Origin: Streptomyces sp. TSRI0281
GTDB taxonomy: Bacteria; Actinomycetota; Actinomycetes; Streptomycetales; Streptomycetaceae
Direction of reading: 5' to 3'
Assembly: GCF_001905125.1 (NCBI RefSeq)
Contig: NZ_LWLE01000024.1
Location: 1 to 55,980 of the forward strand
DNA: 55,980 bases
Shown here: positions 44,345-54,149 of the stretch, piece after piece
Position numbering within the stretch: the stretch's first letter is position 1
How the letters are laid out: every line of letters starts with the position of its first letter
Made by a program: the position numbers and the translations under genes
The notes under the pieces: generated by a model
Seen by the model: only the letters and a program-made list of their open reading frames with translations
Told to the model about the DNA's origin: nothing
The model's database searches: none

Positions 44345-46605
44345 TTGGACATCGGGTACGGAGTTCTCGGGGAGATCGAGGCACGGCGGGACGGATGCCG
44401 TATGGACCTGGGCCCGGCCCGGCAGCGGACCGTCCTGGCGGCGCTGCTGATGGACGCCGACCGGTTGGTGCCCCTGGAGGGGCTGGCGGAGCGGGTGTGG
44501 GGTGCCCGGCCGCCGCGTCAGGTCACCGCGACGCTGCACAGCTATCTGTCACGGCTGCGGCGGGTGCTGGAGCGGCCCGCACAGGACTCCGCCGTATCGG
44601 AGGACGCCGGTACGGGGCGGTCCGCCATCGTGCGGCGGCCCGGCGGGTACACGGTGCTCGCCGGGCCGGGCGCGGTGGACGTGCATCTCTTCCACGATCT
44701 GGTCGCGCGGGCGCGGGCCGCCGACGGTGACGGGGCGCTGGAGTTGTACGACCGGGCGCTCGCGCTGTGGCGGGGCGAGCCGTTCGCGGGGGTGGACACC
44801 CCATGGTTCAACGCGGTACGGGCCTCGCTGTCGGAGCAGCGGCACGCCTGTCGGCTGGACCGCAACGACCTGGCGCTGTGGCTGGGGTGTCACAGCACGC
44901 TCCTGCCGGAGCTGGGCGCCTGCCACGACGAGCACCCCTGGGACGAGCGGCTGGCCGCCCAGCTCATGGTCGCGCTGTGCCGGAGCGGGCGGACGGCGGA
45001 CGCGCTGCGCTGCTTCGAGCGGGTGCGGTGCGCGCTGGCGGAGGAACTGGGCAGTGATCCGGGGCTGGAGCTGCGGCGGCTGCATCAGCGGGTGCTGGCG
45101 GGCGATCCGGCGCTCGGGCCGGCCGGGCGGTCGGCCGCCGTCCCGGTGACCGGTCCCGCCCCGGTCTCCGGGACGGCGGTCTCCCTCACGGTGTCCGGCT
45201 CCCCCGCGGTGTCCGGCTCCTCCGCTGGGGCGGACTCCCTCACCGAGCCGGACCCCCGCACGCCCCCGGACGGGCCGCGCACCGGCGCGGTGCCGCATCA
45301 GCTTCCTCCCGCGACACGGTGCTTCGCCGGGCGTACGGCTGAACTCGCCCTCCTGGAACGGGCACTGGGCCAGTCGCCGGACGAGACGGCGGACCGGGTG
45401 CCCGGCGGCGGTTCCGGCGCGGGGCCGGTGTGTGTCATCAGCGGCGGCGCGGGGGTCGGCAAGACCTCGGTGGCACTGCACTGGGCGCACCGGAACACCC
45501 GCCGCTTCCCCGACGGCCAGCTGTACGTGGATCTGCGCGGGTTCGCCTGCTCGGGCGCTCCGCTGGCGCCCACCGCGGCACTCCGGCTGCTCCTGTGCGG
45601 TCTCGGTGTGGACCCGGGGGCGGTCTCGGCCGGTCAGGAGGCGCTCGCCGGGCTGTACCGGAGCGTGGTCGCGGACCGCCGGGTGCTGATCGTGCTGGAC
45701 GACGCCGCGGATGCCGAGCAGGTGGCGGCGCTGCTGCCGGCGAGCGCCGGGGCCGCCGTGCTGGTCACCAGCCGCCGCCGGCTGACCGGGCTCGCCGTCA
45801 CCCAGGGGGCGCAGACGGTGTCGCTGTCCACGCTGTCCGGGGCGGACTCCCGGGAACTGCTCGGGCACCGGCTGGGCGAGGCGCGGCCGGCGGCCGAGCC
45901 GAAGTCGACGGCGGCCCTCCTGGAGCAGTGCGCGGGCCTGCCGCTGGCGCTCGCCGTGGTCGCGGCGCGGGCGGCGGCCCGGCCCGGCTTTCCGCTGGCG
46001 GCCCTCGCCGAGGAACTGCGGGACGAGGCGGGGCGGCTGACCGCGCTGGGCACGGATGATCCGTCGGCGGATGTCCGGACGGCGCTGCGCCTGTCGTACC
46101 GGGCGCTGGGCGGTGCCGCGGCCGGGGCGTTCCGGCTGCTGTCGGCGGTGCCGGGGCCGGACATCGGGCTGGGCGCCGCAGGGAGTCTGCTGGGCCGTTC
46201 CCCAGCGTCGGCGCGGGCGCTGCTGCGAGAGCTGGAGGCGGTCCATCTGGTGGAGCAGCACCGGCCCGGCCGGTATCGGGTGAACGCGCTGGTGCGGCTG
46301 TACTCGGCCGAGCTGCGGGAGGCGGAACCGTTCGAGCGGGCGCTGCGGCGGGTGCTGGACCACTATCTGCACACGGCGCGGGTGGCCGATCGGCTGCTGG
46401 ACCCGTACCGGTATCCGCCGGTGTGGCTGGGGCCACCGCTGCCGGGAGTGATTCCGCAGCGGCCCGCGGACCGGCGCGCGGCGGGGGCCTGGTTCCGCAC
46501 AGAGTGGGCGTGTCTCGCGGGGGCCCGGAGGGTGGCGGAGCGGCGGAGGTGGGACGTGGTGGTGTGGCAGCTGGCCCTGGTGCTGGACGGCTTTCAGTCG
46601 CGGCG
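44345..46605 (+). CDS. SARP/AfsR-type regulator with NB-ARC domain, 3'-truncated
   Basis: TTG 44345 is my preferred start; GTG 44312 is possible. An OmpR-like winged helix (ARQRTVLAALLMDADRLVPL, VTATLHSYLSRLRRVLE) is followed by the bacterial transcriptional activation domain (ELYDRALALWRGEPFAGVDT). A Ser/Pro-rich linker precedes an NB-ARC NTPase with P-loop ISGGAGVGKTSVALHWA, Walker B RRVLIVLDDAADAEQV and PLALAV. Coding similarity ends near 46605 (LVLDGFQSRRG); the frame runs to 46819 in compositionally different sequence, so the expected C-terminal TPR region is missing. Likely pathway activator of the divergent peptide operon; truncated SARPs can stay active. Confidence 0.8.
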
Positions 46606-46903
46606 GGGACGGGCGTACGGGTCCGGGACGGTATGGCCCGGGGGTACGGCGGCGGCCGGGGCGGCTGGGAGCGAGCTGCCCGGCGGAGCGCGTCGCCGGG
46701 CGGTCCACAGCCGTCGCCCGGGGTACGCCCCGGTGGAGACCGGGCCCCTGCGGGGCCGGGACGACGGCGCGGGGCGGGTACCGGCGGGGGGCGCGCCGCC
46801 GCGGCCGTGCCTGGCGTAGGTGGATGATGCTGTTGGGGATCTCCAGAAGAGGAAGCACGGGGCACGGTCGGCCGACGCCCCCCGAATCCCCGGGCGTTGA
46901 GCC

Positions 46904-46992
46904 GAGCCCCCCGCCCGCGCGGGGGTGGTCCCCCGAAGTTGTCGGGGGGCGTGCTGCCACGCGCGTGGTCCCCGCGCCCGCGGGGGTGGCCG
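46904..46992. CRISPR. two degenerate type I-E-like CRISPR repeats, 61 bp apart
   Basis: GTGGTCCCCGCGCCCGCGGG + GGTGGCCG (46965-46992) closely resembles the 28-29-bp type I-E repeats of Streptomyces. A more degraded copy at 46904-46931 ends in the same GCGGGGGTGG. The shared GGGGGTGG is offset by exactly 61 bp, the standard 29+32 I-E period. Only two units are visible and no cas gene is in the window. A relic at best; GC-rich coincidence cannot be excluded. Confidence 0.4.
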
Positions 46993-46999
46993 GGGGCCG

Positions 47000-47180
47000 C
47001 CGAACAGGCCGCCGTCTGGTGCGCCCGCACCTCTCATGCGGTCGCCGTCGAGCAGGGCGGCCGCCGGTGTACCTACCGGAACCTGGAGGAGAAGGCGGCC
47101 ACGGTAGTGGGGGCGCTGGAGCGGGCGGGCGCCCGGCCGGGGACGGTGGTGGCGGTCATGGGGCCGAAGGGCGGTGCGGG
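47000..47180 (+). pseudogene. N-terminal fragment of an NRPS-type adenylation domain
   Basis: A plus-strand frame reads TSHAVAVEQGGRRCTYRNLE, EKAATVVGALERAGARPGTV and VAVMGPKG. This is the first ~60 residues of an AMP-binding/adenylation domain (core A1-A2 region). It then runs into Gly-rich sequence, with no nucleotide-binding core. Isolated relic. Confidence 0.5.
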
Positions 47181-47261
47181 CGGCACCGGGGGCGGCGGAG
47201 GTGGTGGCAAGGTAGCGGCCGGGCTGTCGCAGGAACGCCCGGTAGTGCCTAACTGATCGTT

Positions 47262-47408
47262 TCAGAATGAGGTCCGGAGTCGCCTCAAGCAGATGATGCT
47301 GCAGGCGAGTTGGAGTAGTCCGAGGTGGAGGTCGGCTCGTATCTCGTAGCGGATGCGGAGTCTTTTGAAATGGTGGAGCCAGGCGGTTGGGTCAGCCGCG
47401 CGGCGAGG
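47262..47408 (-). pseudogene. C-terminal exon of an IS5-type transposase, downstream of the intron
   Basis: The minus-strand frame reads RRAADPTAWLHHFKRLRIRY, EIRADLHLGLLQLACSIICL, RRLRTSF and a stop at 47262. This is the end of an IS5-family transposase. It begins exactly where the group II intron's 3' end lies (about 47405), so the intron had inserted into this gene. The 5' exon is not present to the right. Confidence 0.6.
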
Positions 47409-48720
47409 TGTCTGCTGGGCAGACCCTTTTCCGCACGGCCTCCCGCCGAACCGGACGTGATGGTTTCCCATCATCCGGCTCTCTCGTGATCACTGCGTGA
47501 GAGGTATGGCCTATTGCCTCGTGTGGATGTGGTCATGGCAGTGGCGGCAGACCACCAGGGTCTTGCGCCTTCGTTTCGCCATGACATGAGACCAGTCGGA
47601 GGGTGGCCATTTTCGGTTTGCGAGGTCGGCGAGTTTACGGACGTGGTGCACTTGAACCTCGTCCGAACTCCCGCAGAGTTCGCAGGTGTTCACCAGGAGT
47701 CTCTTGATCAGCTCTTTGGTGGGGTAGTCAACCAGCTGCGGCCGGCGGTCGATGAGGGCTGCCGATCGCTGTTGCTGGAGGGGAATTCCACCGAACCGTG
47801 CGACCAGTGGCTTTCTGTTTCCGCGTGGGACACGACTTCGAAGCGGACGCGTGGCCCGTTCGGTGTGTCGATCTTGGCTTTGTGTTTCGCTGCCATCTTG
47901 GACACCGTTGAGCGGTGCTTGGCTGCCAGGGTCTTGAGCATCGATGTCTCCATGACCCATTGCAGGCGGTGCAGCCGGAAGACATCTCCGGCCAACAGGT
48001 AGTACTGGGCGATCCCCCTGTAAACGGCCCCGAAGCTGGAGACTACGGTGTAGTCGGTTCCCTTGGGCAGGGCTGGCTGTTTAGCGGGTTGACCGCGTTC
48101 CAGGTAGGGGGTGCTCTTGGCCTTGATCACCTCCCTGGGCACTCTCAGCGCGATTTGGCCGTTGATAGTCTTCTACGGCCGTTGGTCTTCTTCGTCCTGT
48201 TGTGCTGGGTGGTGATCTCGTCGCCGAGGAATCGTGCCGCCTTGGTGCGGGCGTGCGTGATCAGCGTTTTCTCATGTGAGAGTTCCAGCTTGAGGTCGTC
48301 ACGCAAGAACTTCGCCAGACGCTGTTTGATTTCTTCGACCTCGGCCTTGGGTCCGGTGAACCCGAGGAGATGGTCATCCGCTTAGCGGATATAGCGCAGT
48401 CGCCGGTAGTTCGGATCGCCTGGGTCTGCGCTCGGCAGGCTCTGCATCTTTTGACGTAAGGACCGGGCTCCGGCCCGGTCTGTGCGTCGGCGTGCTTTCG
48501 CCAGCCGGTTCTGCAGATCCAGGTAGGCCGCGTTGCGGGCTCGGCGCTCTCCTCTGGTGTATTCCGGGATCAATATCTCCTCGACGAATTCATCCAGCTT
48601 ATGCAGATAGATGTTGGACAGGACCGGGGAAGCCACTCCGCCTTGTGGCGCTCCTGAGAGCTCGTAACACGATCTTGGCGAAACGTGCTGGTTGGCCGTG
48701 ACCGGTGTGAGGATTCGGCC
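47405..48720 (-). mobile_element. group II intron, 5'-truncated and dead
   Basis: Minus strand. The 3' part has a domain V-like hairpin at about 47445-47490 (AGAGCCGGATG ... GGGAAACC ... CGTCCGGTTCGGCGGG), then a short domain VI and an end near 47405 inside an IS5-type gene. The 5' ribozyme domains and the start of the encoded protein are gone, cut by an IS5-family insertion at about 48720. It cannot splice or move. Confidence 0.7.
47511..48715 (-). pseudogene. group II intron reverse transcriptase/maturase/HNH protein, multiply broken
   Basis: The RT domain is seen from YELSGAPQGGVASPVLSNIY through GDPNYRRLRYIR. A TAA (48382-48384) then replaces the Tyr of the catalytic YADD; ADDHLLGFTGPKAEVEEIKQ follows in the same frame. 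A shift near 48165 leads into maturase domain X (TDYTVVSSFGAVYRGIAQYY, LLKTLAAKHRSTV-like). A second shift near 47835 leads into the HNH domain (CELCGSSDEVQVHHVRKLAD, VVCRHCHDHIH). The N-terminal third is missing. Confidence 0.85.
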
Positions 48721-48732
48721 GTTCGTGATGGT

Positions 48733-49541
48733 GTGAGTACTCGGCCGTGGATCGTGGACGACGACTTGTGGGCGCTGATCGAGCCGTTGCTGCCGCCGTG
48801 GCCGGAGCAGTCGCCGGGGCCGAGACCGGTGCCGGACCGGCTCTGCCTCCAGGGCATCCTGTTCGTCCTCCACAACGACATAGCCTGGCAGCTCCTGCCG
48901 TTGGAGCTGGGGTTCGGCTCGGGACAGACGTGCTGGCGGCGTTTGGACCGCTGGCAGAAAGCCGGGGTCTTCGACCAGCTCCACCGGGTCCTGCTCGCGA
49001 AGCTGAACGCGGCCGGTGAACTCGACTGGTCACGGGCCTGCGTGGATGGTTCCCACATCCGCGCGAAAAAGGGGGCGCCGACACCGGTCCGTCGCCGGTC
49101 GACCGGCGGAAGACGGGCAGCAAACACCACCTGATCTGCGACGGACGCGGCACCCCGCTCAAAGTCATCACCACCGCGGCGAACGTCAACGACATCACCC
49201 AGACCCTCAATCTGGTCGACAGCATCCCGCCCGTCGCTGGCCGGGCCCGGTCGACCGCGACGGCGGCCCGAGTCCGTCCTGGGGGACAAGGCGTACGACT
49301 CGAAGGCCGTACGCCGGGAACCGCGACGCCGCAGGATCCTACCGGTCATCTCCCTCAAGGGCGCCCCGAACATCAAGGGCCTGGGTAAGCTCCGCTACGT
49401 CGTCGAGCAGACCTTCGCCCTGCTCCACCAGTTCAAACGTCTCGCCGTCCGATGGGAACGACGCCTCGAACTCCACGACGCCTTGGTCTCATTGGGCTGC
49501 AGCCTCATATGCTGGAGGCGCCTCAAGAAGATCGGATCATG
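48733..49541 (+). pseudogene. IS5-family transposase with several frameshifts
   Basis: GTG 48733 starts RPWIVDDDLWALIEPLLPPW, then IAWQLLPLELGFGSGQTCWR and the first catalytic Asp (CVDGSHIRAKKGA). The frame changes near 49080 (DRRKTGSKHHLICDGRGTPL, NVNDITQTLNLVDSIPP). It changes again near 49245 (ESVLGDKAYDSKAVRREPRR, LRYVVEQTFALLHQFKRLAV with the Glu), ending at 49541. All three DDE residues survive in pieces. It lies against the broken 5' side of the group II intron. Confidence 0.75.
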
Positions 49542-49626
49542 AACTTGCGCTGCAATTCTAGTAGGGCTTGGTCAGGTTCAGTTTCTGGTGGAGTGTCCGG
49601 ATGGGTGGCTGCGTCGTTGATCGGGT

Positions 49627-49990
49627 GTGACGCCTGAGGAATTGGCCGCTGTGCGGTGTGATCTGGAGGATTTCGCGACGGAGGTTTTCGAGCCGTCCGC
49701 GCGGCACGATCAGCGCCGGTGGGGGCAGGTCTACCTGCGCGGGCTGCTGACCGACGGGCAGCGCAAGTCGGTTGAGCCGATGGCGGCCCGGCTCGGGGAA
49801 GACGGGAACCGGCAGGCCCTGGCTCATTTCATCACCACCAGCCCGTGGGACCCGGCACATGTGCGGGCCCGGCCGGCCTGGACGATGGAGAAAGCGATCC
49901 GGCCAGGGGCGCTGATCTTCGATGACACCGGGTTCCTCAAGGACGGCAGCGCCTCGGCGTGCGTGTCCCGGCAGTACACCGGCACCGCGG
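49627..49990 (+). pseudogene. IS701-family transposase, N-terminal half (split by an ISAzo13-type insertion)
   Basis: GTG 49627 begins TPEELAAVRCDLEDFATEVF, followed by RWGQVYLRGLLTDGQRKSVE, RPGALIFDDTGFLKDG (first catalytic Asp region) and SRQYTGTAG. At 49988 the frame runs into the terminal repeat of the inserted element. The gene resumes at 51727. Confidence 0.8.
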
Positions 49991-51730
49991 GGGCCCGTAT
50001 TTCAATAACTGTCAGCGACGGTTTTCCGCGGGGGTTGTTCGGGCGTGTAACTGTTCCAATGTGCGGGCGGGCGATCCGGGTATCGGCGTGACGAGGATCC
50101 GGTGCAGGTCCAGGAGCCGTTTTGCGTCCTGGTACTGGATGGACAGGTTGGTGCGGTTGACGCCCAGCAGTTGGGCCAGGAACGTCATGGTCACCACTCT
50201 GCGGCGGCGCAGGATGGCTGCCAGGAGCCGGTGGGTGTGGTCCACGCTGCTGGTCTGTGGGTGGCGGTAGCTGCGCGGGCGGTGGAAGCGTCGCTGGAAT
50301 GCCGCCTCGGCCATGGCGTCCCAGAAAGGCTCCGAGACCGCCACCAAACACTCGAAGGCGGTTCGTGACATGCCGGTCAGGGCCGGATCGGCGAGCATCG
50401 CGGTCAGGGCCGGGTCGGTCCGGTGTGTCGTTGCCGGCGCGTCTGGCGCTCGCGGTGGAACGGGAGACAGTGTGTAGTTCCAGTCACCGTGGAAGGCGTT
50501 GGGTGTGATCGGAAGGGCGTGGAACTCGGCGGGTGTGACGCTGATGCCGAGGTCGTAGCTGCCTGTGTCCAGTTCGGCCCCCGATGGTCAGGCCGGTCTT
50601 GGTTGTTGTGGCGGCGATAGTCTCGAGGACGACCTGGTAGCTGGTCAGCGGCCGCCCCCGCCAGTTCGCGGTGATGTGACAGAACATCCGGTGCTCTATC
50701 TTGTTCCACTTCGAAGTCCCCGGTGGTAGGTGACAGACCGTGATCTCCAGGCCGCTCTCTCGTGCGAAGGTGGCAAGGTTGCTTTTCCAGGTCCAGCGGC
50801 GGGGATCGTTGGAGCCGCCGGAGTCAGCGGTGATCAGGAGCTTGCCAGCATTCGGGTGGTCCGCCCGTCCGCGATGCTGCCACCAGCGTCGAATGGATTC
50901 CACCGCGAACTGGGCGGTGTCGTGGTCGGTGCCGACGTTGCCCCATCCGCTGTTGTTGGCAATGTCGTAGATCCCGTAGGGGATCGCCATGGGCTGGTCG
51001 TTGGTGGTGAATGTGTGGCAGTCCACCTTGATCGCGTTCTTGCCCGGCCGCCAGGTGCGACCGGGCCGGTCCCGATTGCCGAGCCATTCCTTGGCCTTGG
51101 TGTCGACGCTGATCACTGGCTGGGCGTCGTTGAGGAATGCGGCGGCGGTGTCATTCAGGTGGGTGAACTGGGCATCGCGGTCCGGATGGCTGATGCCCTC
51201 TGTTGTCTTCGCGGTTCCCTACAGGCTGTAGCCCAGGGTGTGCAGAGGTGTCCGACGGTTGAAGCGCTGATCGGGTGGCCCTGTGTGGTGAGGACCGAGG
51301 CCAGGGCCCGTAACGACAACGTGGTCCACCGCAACGGGGAGACGGGGTCGCCTCGGGTGTGCGGCTCGATCAGCGACTCCAGCGCGGGCAGCAGACCAGG
51401 GTCGGTGTCTGTCAGCCGCTTACGGCCGGCACCTGGAGCCCGGACCCGCAGGGTCGGTGGGGAGCGACCGGCCAACTCGGCCATACCGCGCGCGATGGTT
51501 GCAGTGCTGGTACCGGAGGCGGCGGCGACCCGGACGATCCCGCCGTGGCCGAGGGCCGTCGCCTCACTGGCCAGGTACAACCGACGGCGGCGTTCATCGA
51601 AGTGCGGCAGGATCTGATCGAACTTCGCCCGCAGAGCACGAGCGGCAACGCGGTCTGACAGACACGGGGTCATATCTCAGACTCCCACCAACACCACTCT
51701 GCCGAGCACTTATTGAAATACGGGCCCCCG
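49988..51730 (-). mobile_element. ISAzo13-type insertion sequence inside the IS701 gene
   Basis: About 1.74 kb bounded by a perfect 21-bp inverted repeat (49988-50008 and 51710-51730; inner part CCCGTATTTCAATAA). The IS701 coding sequence is continuous across the two outer borders (…YTGTAG | GRTENCQVGV…), so the insertion point is clear. The GC-rich outer few bases of the repeat may belong to the target. Confidence 0.75.
50012..51673 (-). pseudogene. ISAzo13-type transposase with C-terminal extension, frameshifted
   Basis: From about 51673: KFDQILPHFDERRRRLYLAS and TATIARGMAELAG. A shift near 51235 and a TAG in LGYSL*GTAKTTEG follow. The core comes next: VISVDTKAKEWLGN, DQPMAIPYGIYDIANNSGWG, LLITADSGGSNDPRRWTWKS, CHLPPGTSKWNKIEHRMFCH. 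Near 50600 the frame shifts again (DWNYTLSPVPPRAP). A ~180-residue extension ends at 50012 (FECLVAVSEPFWDAMAEAAF, MTFLAQLLGVNRTNLSIQY) with its own helix-turn-helix-like part. Inactive as read. Confidence 0.75.
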
Positions 51731-52520
51731 GCCGCACGGAAAATTGCCAGGTCGGTGTTTTTCTGGCCTATGCGGCCCCGCGCGGACGCCACGCTGATCG
51801 ACCGCCGTCTGTATCTGCCCGCCTCCTGGACGGACGACCGTGAGCGGTGCCGCCAGGCCGGCATTTGACCACGAGGTCGGGTTCGCAACCAAGGTGGCGA
51901 TGGCCAAGGCAATGATCCGCCGGACCATCGCCGACAAGATCCCGTTCCGGTGGGTGACAGCGGACGCCGCCTACGGCTTCTCCAAAGGCTGGCGAACCGA
52001 GCTCGAGCGGGCCGATGTCTTCCACGTCATGGCCACCACCCGGCACGACACTGTCGTGACCCGCTGGGCCATGGACCACCCCGTCCATGACCTCTTTCCC
52101 GGCCTGCCACGGCAGAAATGGAAGCGCCGTTCCTGCGGCAACGGAGCCCACGGACCACGCGTCTACGACTGGGCGAGAGTCGAAGTCCGGCCCTGGCACC
52201 GAGAGGACCGCCGGCACTGGGTGATCGCCCGCCGCAGCGTCAGCCGACCTCAGGAGATCTCCTACTACATCGCCTACTGCCCCGCACAAACCACTCTCGA
52301 CGAACTGATCCGCGTCGCCGGCAGCCGGTGGGCCGTTGAGGAATGCTTCCAGACCGCCAAGCAGGAGTGCGGCCTGGACGACTACCAGGTCCGGCGATAC
52401 CCCGGCTGGCACCGCCACATCACCCTGGCCATGGCCGCCCACGCCTGCCTCACCGTCCTGCGTGCTCGCCAGCTCGACACGGGGAAAGCAGAAACGGATC
52501 CTCCCAGCTCATCCACCTCA
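51727..52520 (+). pseudogene. IS701-family transposase, C-terminal half
   Basis: Resumes with GRTENCQVGVFLAYAAPRG, shifts frame within ~70 bp, and from about 51870 runs cleanly. It reads FDHEVGFATKVAMAKAMIRR, FRWVTADAAYGFSKGWRTEL (second Asp), YYIAYCPAQTTLDELIRVAG and SRWAVEECFQTAKQECGLDD (Glu), then DYQVRRYPGWHRHITLAMAA. It departs from the family near 52520 (AETDPPSSSTS / QLIHLR), where an unrelated segment begins. Confidence 0.8.
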
Positions 52521-52632
52521 GAATCTGTTGTCCTTCCGGATGTGATCGCCGGGTTTCCGCTGGTCAGGCGTGAAGTTGCTTTCGCTGCAGTAGAGATGAC
52601 ACGTCGTGTTCTCTCTTTGGTGGAGGTGCCGG

Positions 52633-53153
52633 ATGCCGTCGGTGATGGGGTTGATCGAGGAGCGGTAGGTCGCTGCCCGGCAGCGGGTGGAGTCGCTGCG
52701 GGACGAGCTGGACCGGCTCGTTGCCGAGTTGGAGGAGGCGGAGGCCGTGCGGGATCGCCTGGTGATCGCGAAGGAGACGGTGAGTGAGGTGCTGTCCGGG
52801 CCGGCGATCCCGAGGATATGCAAGTTTTCCGGGATGCCCGGCCGGTTGAGCCGGAACCGGCGGTGGCCCGGGTGGTGCCCGGCTCGGTGGTGCCGGTGCG
52901 GCGGGAAGGGCTGGACGTGACGGTGCTGCCGCCGGACTACCAGCGGATCATGCACGTCCTGGCCGATCGTGAGCGGTCCGGCGAAGGGTCGGCGATCTGC
53001 CGGCAACTCGCCGACCTATTGGGCCTCGGACTGGTTCCGGCGAAGATCGAAGGGGTGCGGTCCAAGGCGAAGCGTCCGGCCGCGCGGGGCCGGCTTGTCG
53101 AGGACACTCCGGGCTCCTTCAGCGTCGCTGTTTCGCAAGGCGGCGACTCATGA
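52633..53153 (+). pseudogene. IS-associated coiled-coil gene, nonsense and frameshift
   Basis: ATG 52633, with GGAGG nearby, reads PSVMGLIEER then TAG (52666-52668). The frame continues VAARQRVESLRDELDRLVAE (coiled coil) to about 52805, where it shifts. It goes on as MQVFRDARPVEPEPAVARVV, LDVTVLPPDYQRIMHVLADR, LLGLGLVPAKIEGVRSKAKR and a stop at 53153. The second half has a winged-helix-like layout. Its end overlaps the adjacent IS5-type transposase by 35 bp. Confidence 0.6.
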
Positions 53154-54012
53154 TCATGGTCATCGACCACAGCACCATAGCCTCGGACGTGTTGGTCCGC
53201 CTTTCGTAGTCGCGTGCCAGGCGGCGCGAGCGCATCAGCCACCCGCACGTCCGCTCCACCACCCACCTGCGGGGCAGCACCTCGAAGCCCGAGGTGTCCG
53301 CATTGCGTTTGGCGACCGTGAGTGCGAGACGCAGTGCCTTCGCGGCGTAGTCGACCAGGGGTCCGGTGTAGCCGCCGTCGGCCCAGACCAGCCTGAGCAG
53401 GAAGAACCGCCTGATCAGCCGGGCGAGTAGATCCTGGGCCGCCTCCCGGTCGGTCACGTTCGCCGCGGTGACCATGACCGTCAGCAGCAGTCCTGTCGTG
53501 TCGACCACGATGTGCCGCTTACGGCCGTTGATTTTCTTCCCGCCGTCGAAGCCGCGGGAGGACGCGGGCACGGACGCGGCGGCCTTGACCGACTGGGAGT
53601 CGACGATGCCCGCGGTCGGCTCCGGGGCCCGGCAGGCCGCGGCACGGGTCTTCCCCCGCAGCCGGTCGTGGAACTCTTTGACCAGGCCCTTGTCCCGCCA
53701 GCGGCGGAAGAACGCGTAGACCCGGTGCCAGACGGGGAAGTCCACGGGCATCGCCCACCACTTGATTCCGTTGTCCACGAGGAAGCGGATCGCGTCGACC
53801 ATCTGCCGGCGACAGTAGCTTTCCGGCTGCCCGCCACGGCCCTCCAGCCAGCCGGGCACCGGCATCGCGGCACGGACCTCGGCCCACTCCTCGTCCGCCA
53901 TGTCCGAGGGGTAATGACGCCTTCGCTCACCATGGTCGGCCGCATTCCCGTACACATGGGCGAGACAGTCACACGACGGGGTATCAGGGTTGGACTCCAC
54001 GGACACCGGCAC
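53119..54012 (-). CDS. IS5-family transposase, apparently intact
   Basis: 297 residues if started at GTG 54012 (GTG 54006 and 54000 are alternatives). N-terminal helix-turn-helix-like DUF4096 region: SDMADEEWAEVRAAMPVPGW, RQMVDAIRFLVDNGIKWWAM, FPVWHRVYAFFRRWRDKGLV. DDE core: Asp in AGIVDSQSVKAA, Asp in LVWADGGYTGPLVD, Glu in RRWVVERTCGWLMRS. The reading frame is continuous, unlike the other transposases in this window, so this is the most likely recently active element here. Confidence 0.85.
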   Translation of the reverse strand: MPVSVESNPDTPSCDCLAHVYGNAADHGERRRHYPSDMADEEWAEVRAAMPVPGWLEGRGGQPESYCRRQMVDAIRFLVDNGIKWWAMPVDFPVWHRVYAFFRRWRDKGLVKEFHDRLRGKTRAAACRAPEPTAGIVDSQSVKAAASVPASSRGFDGGKKINGRKRHIVVDTTGLLLTVMVTAANVTDREAAQDLLARLIRRFFLLRLVWADGGYTGPLVDYAAKALRLALTVAKRNADTSGFEVLPRRWVVERTCGWLMRSRRLARDYERRTNTSEAMVLWSMTMIMSRRLAKQRR

Positions 54013-54149
54013 GGAAGACTGAGGCACAGGGCCTCCTGACGCTCGAATGGACTTCAACACCCATGAGCTGTTCGGGAGGCCCCGCTTCCATTCACCGGCC
54101 ACGAGCCGATCACCCAACCGGGCACCCAAGTTCGACCCGCAACCGAACC

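Noticed and set aside
44549..46960. 800-codon minus-strand ORF opposite the SARP gene
   Set aside because: Pro/Arg/His-rich mirror of a high-GC3 gene. The plus strand has unambiguous SARP and NB-ARC motifs.
47000..47180. An NRPS gene cluster
   Set aside because: Only ~60 residues of one adenylation domain remain; no condensation, carrier or other domain nearby.
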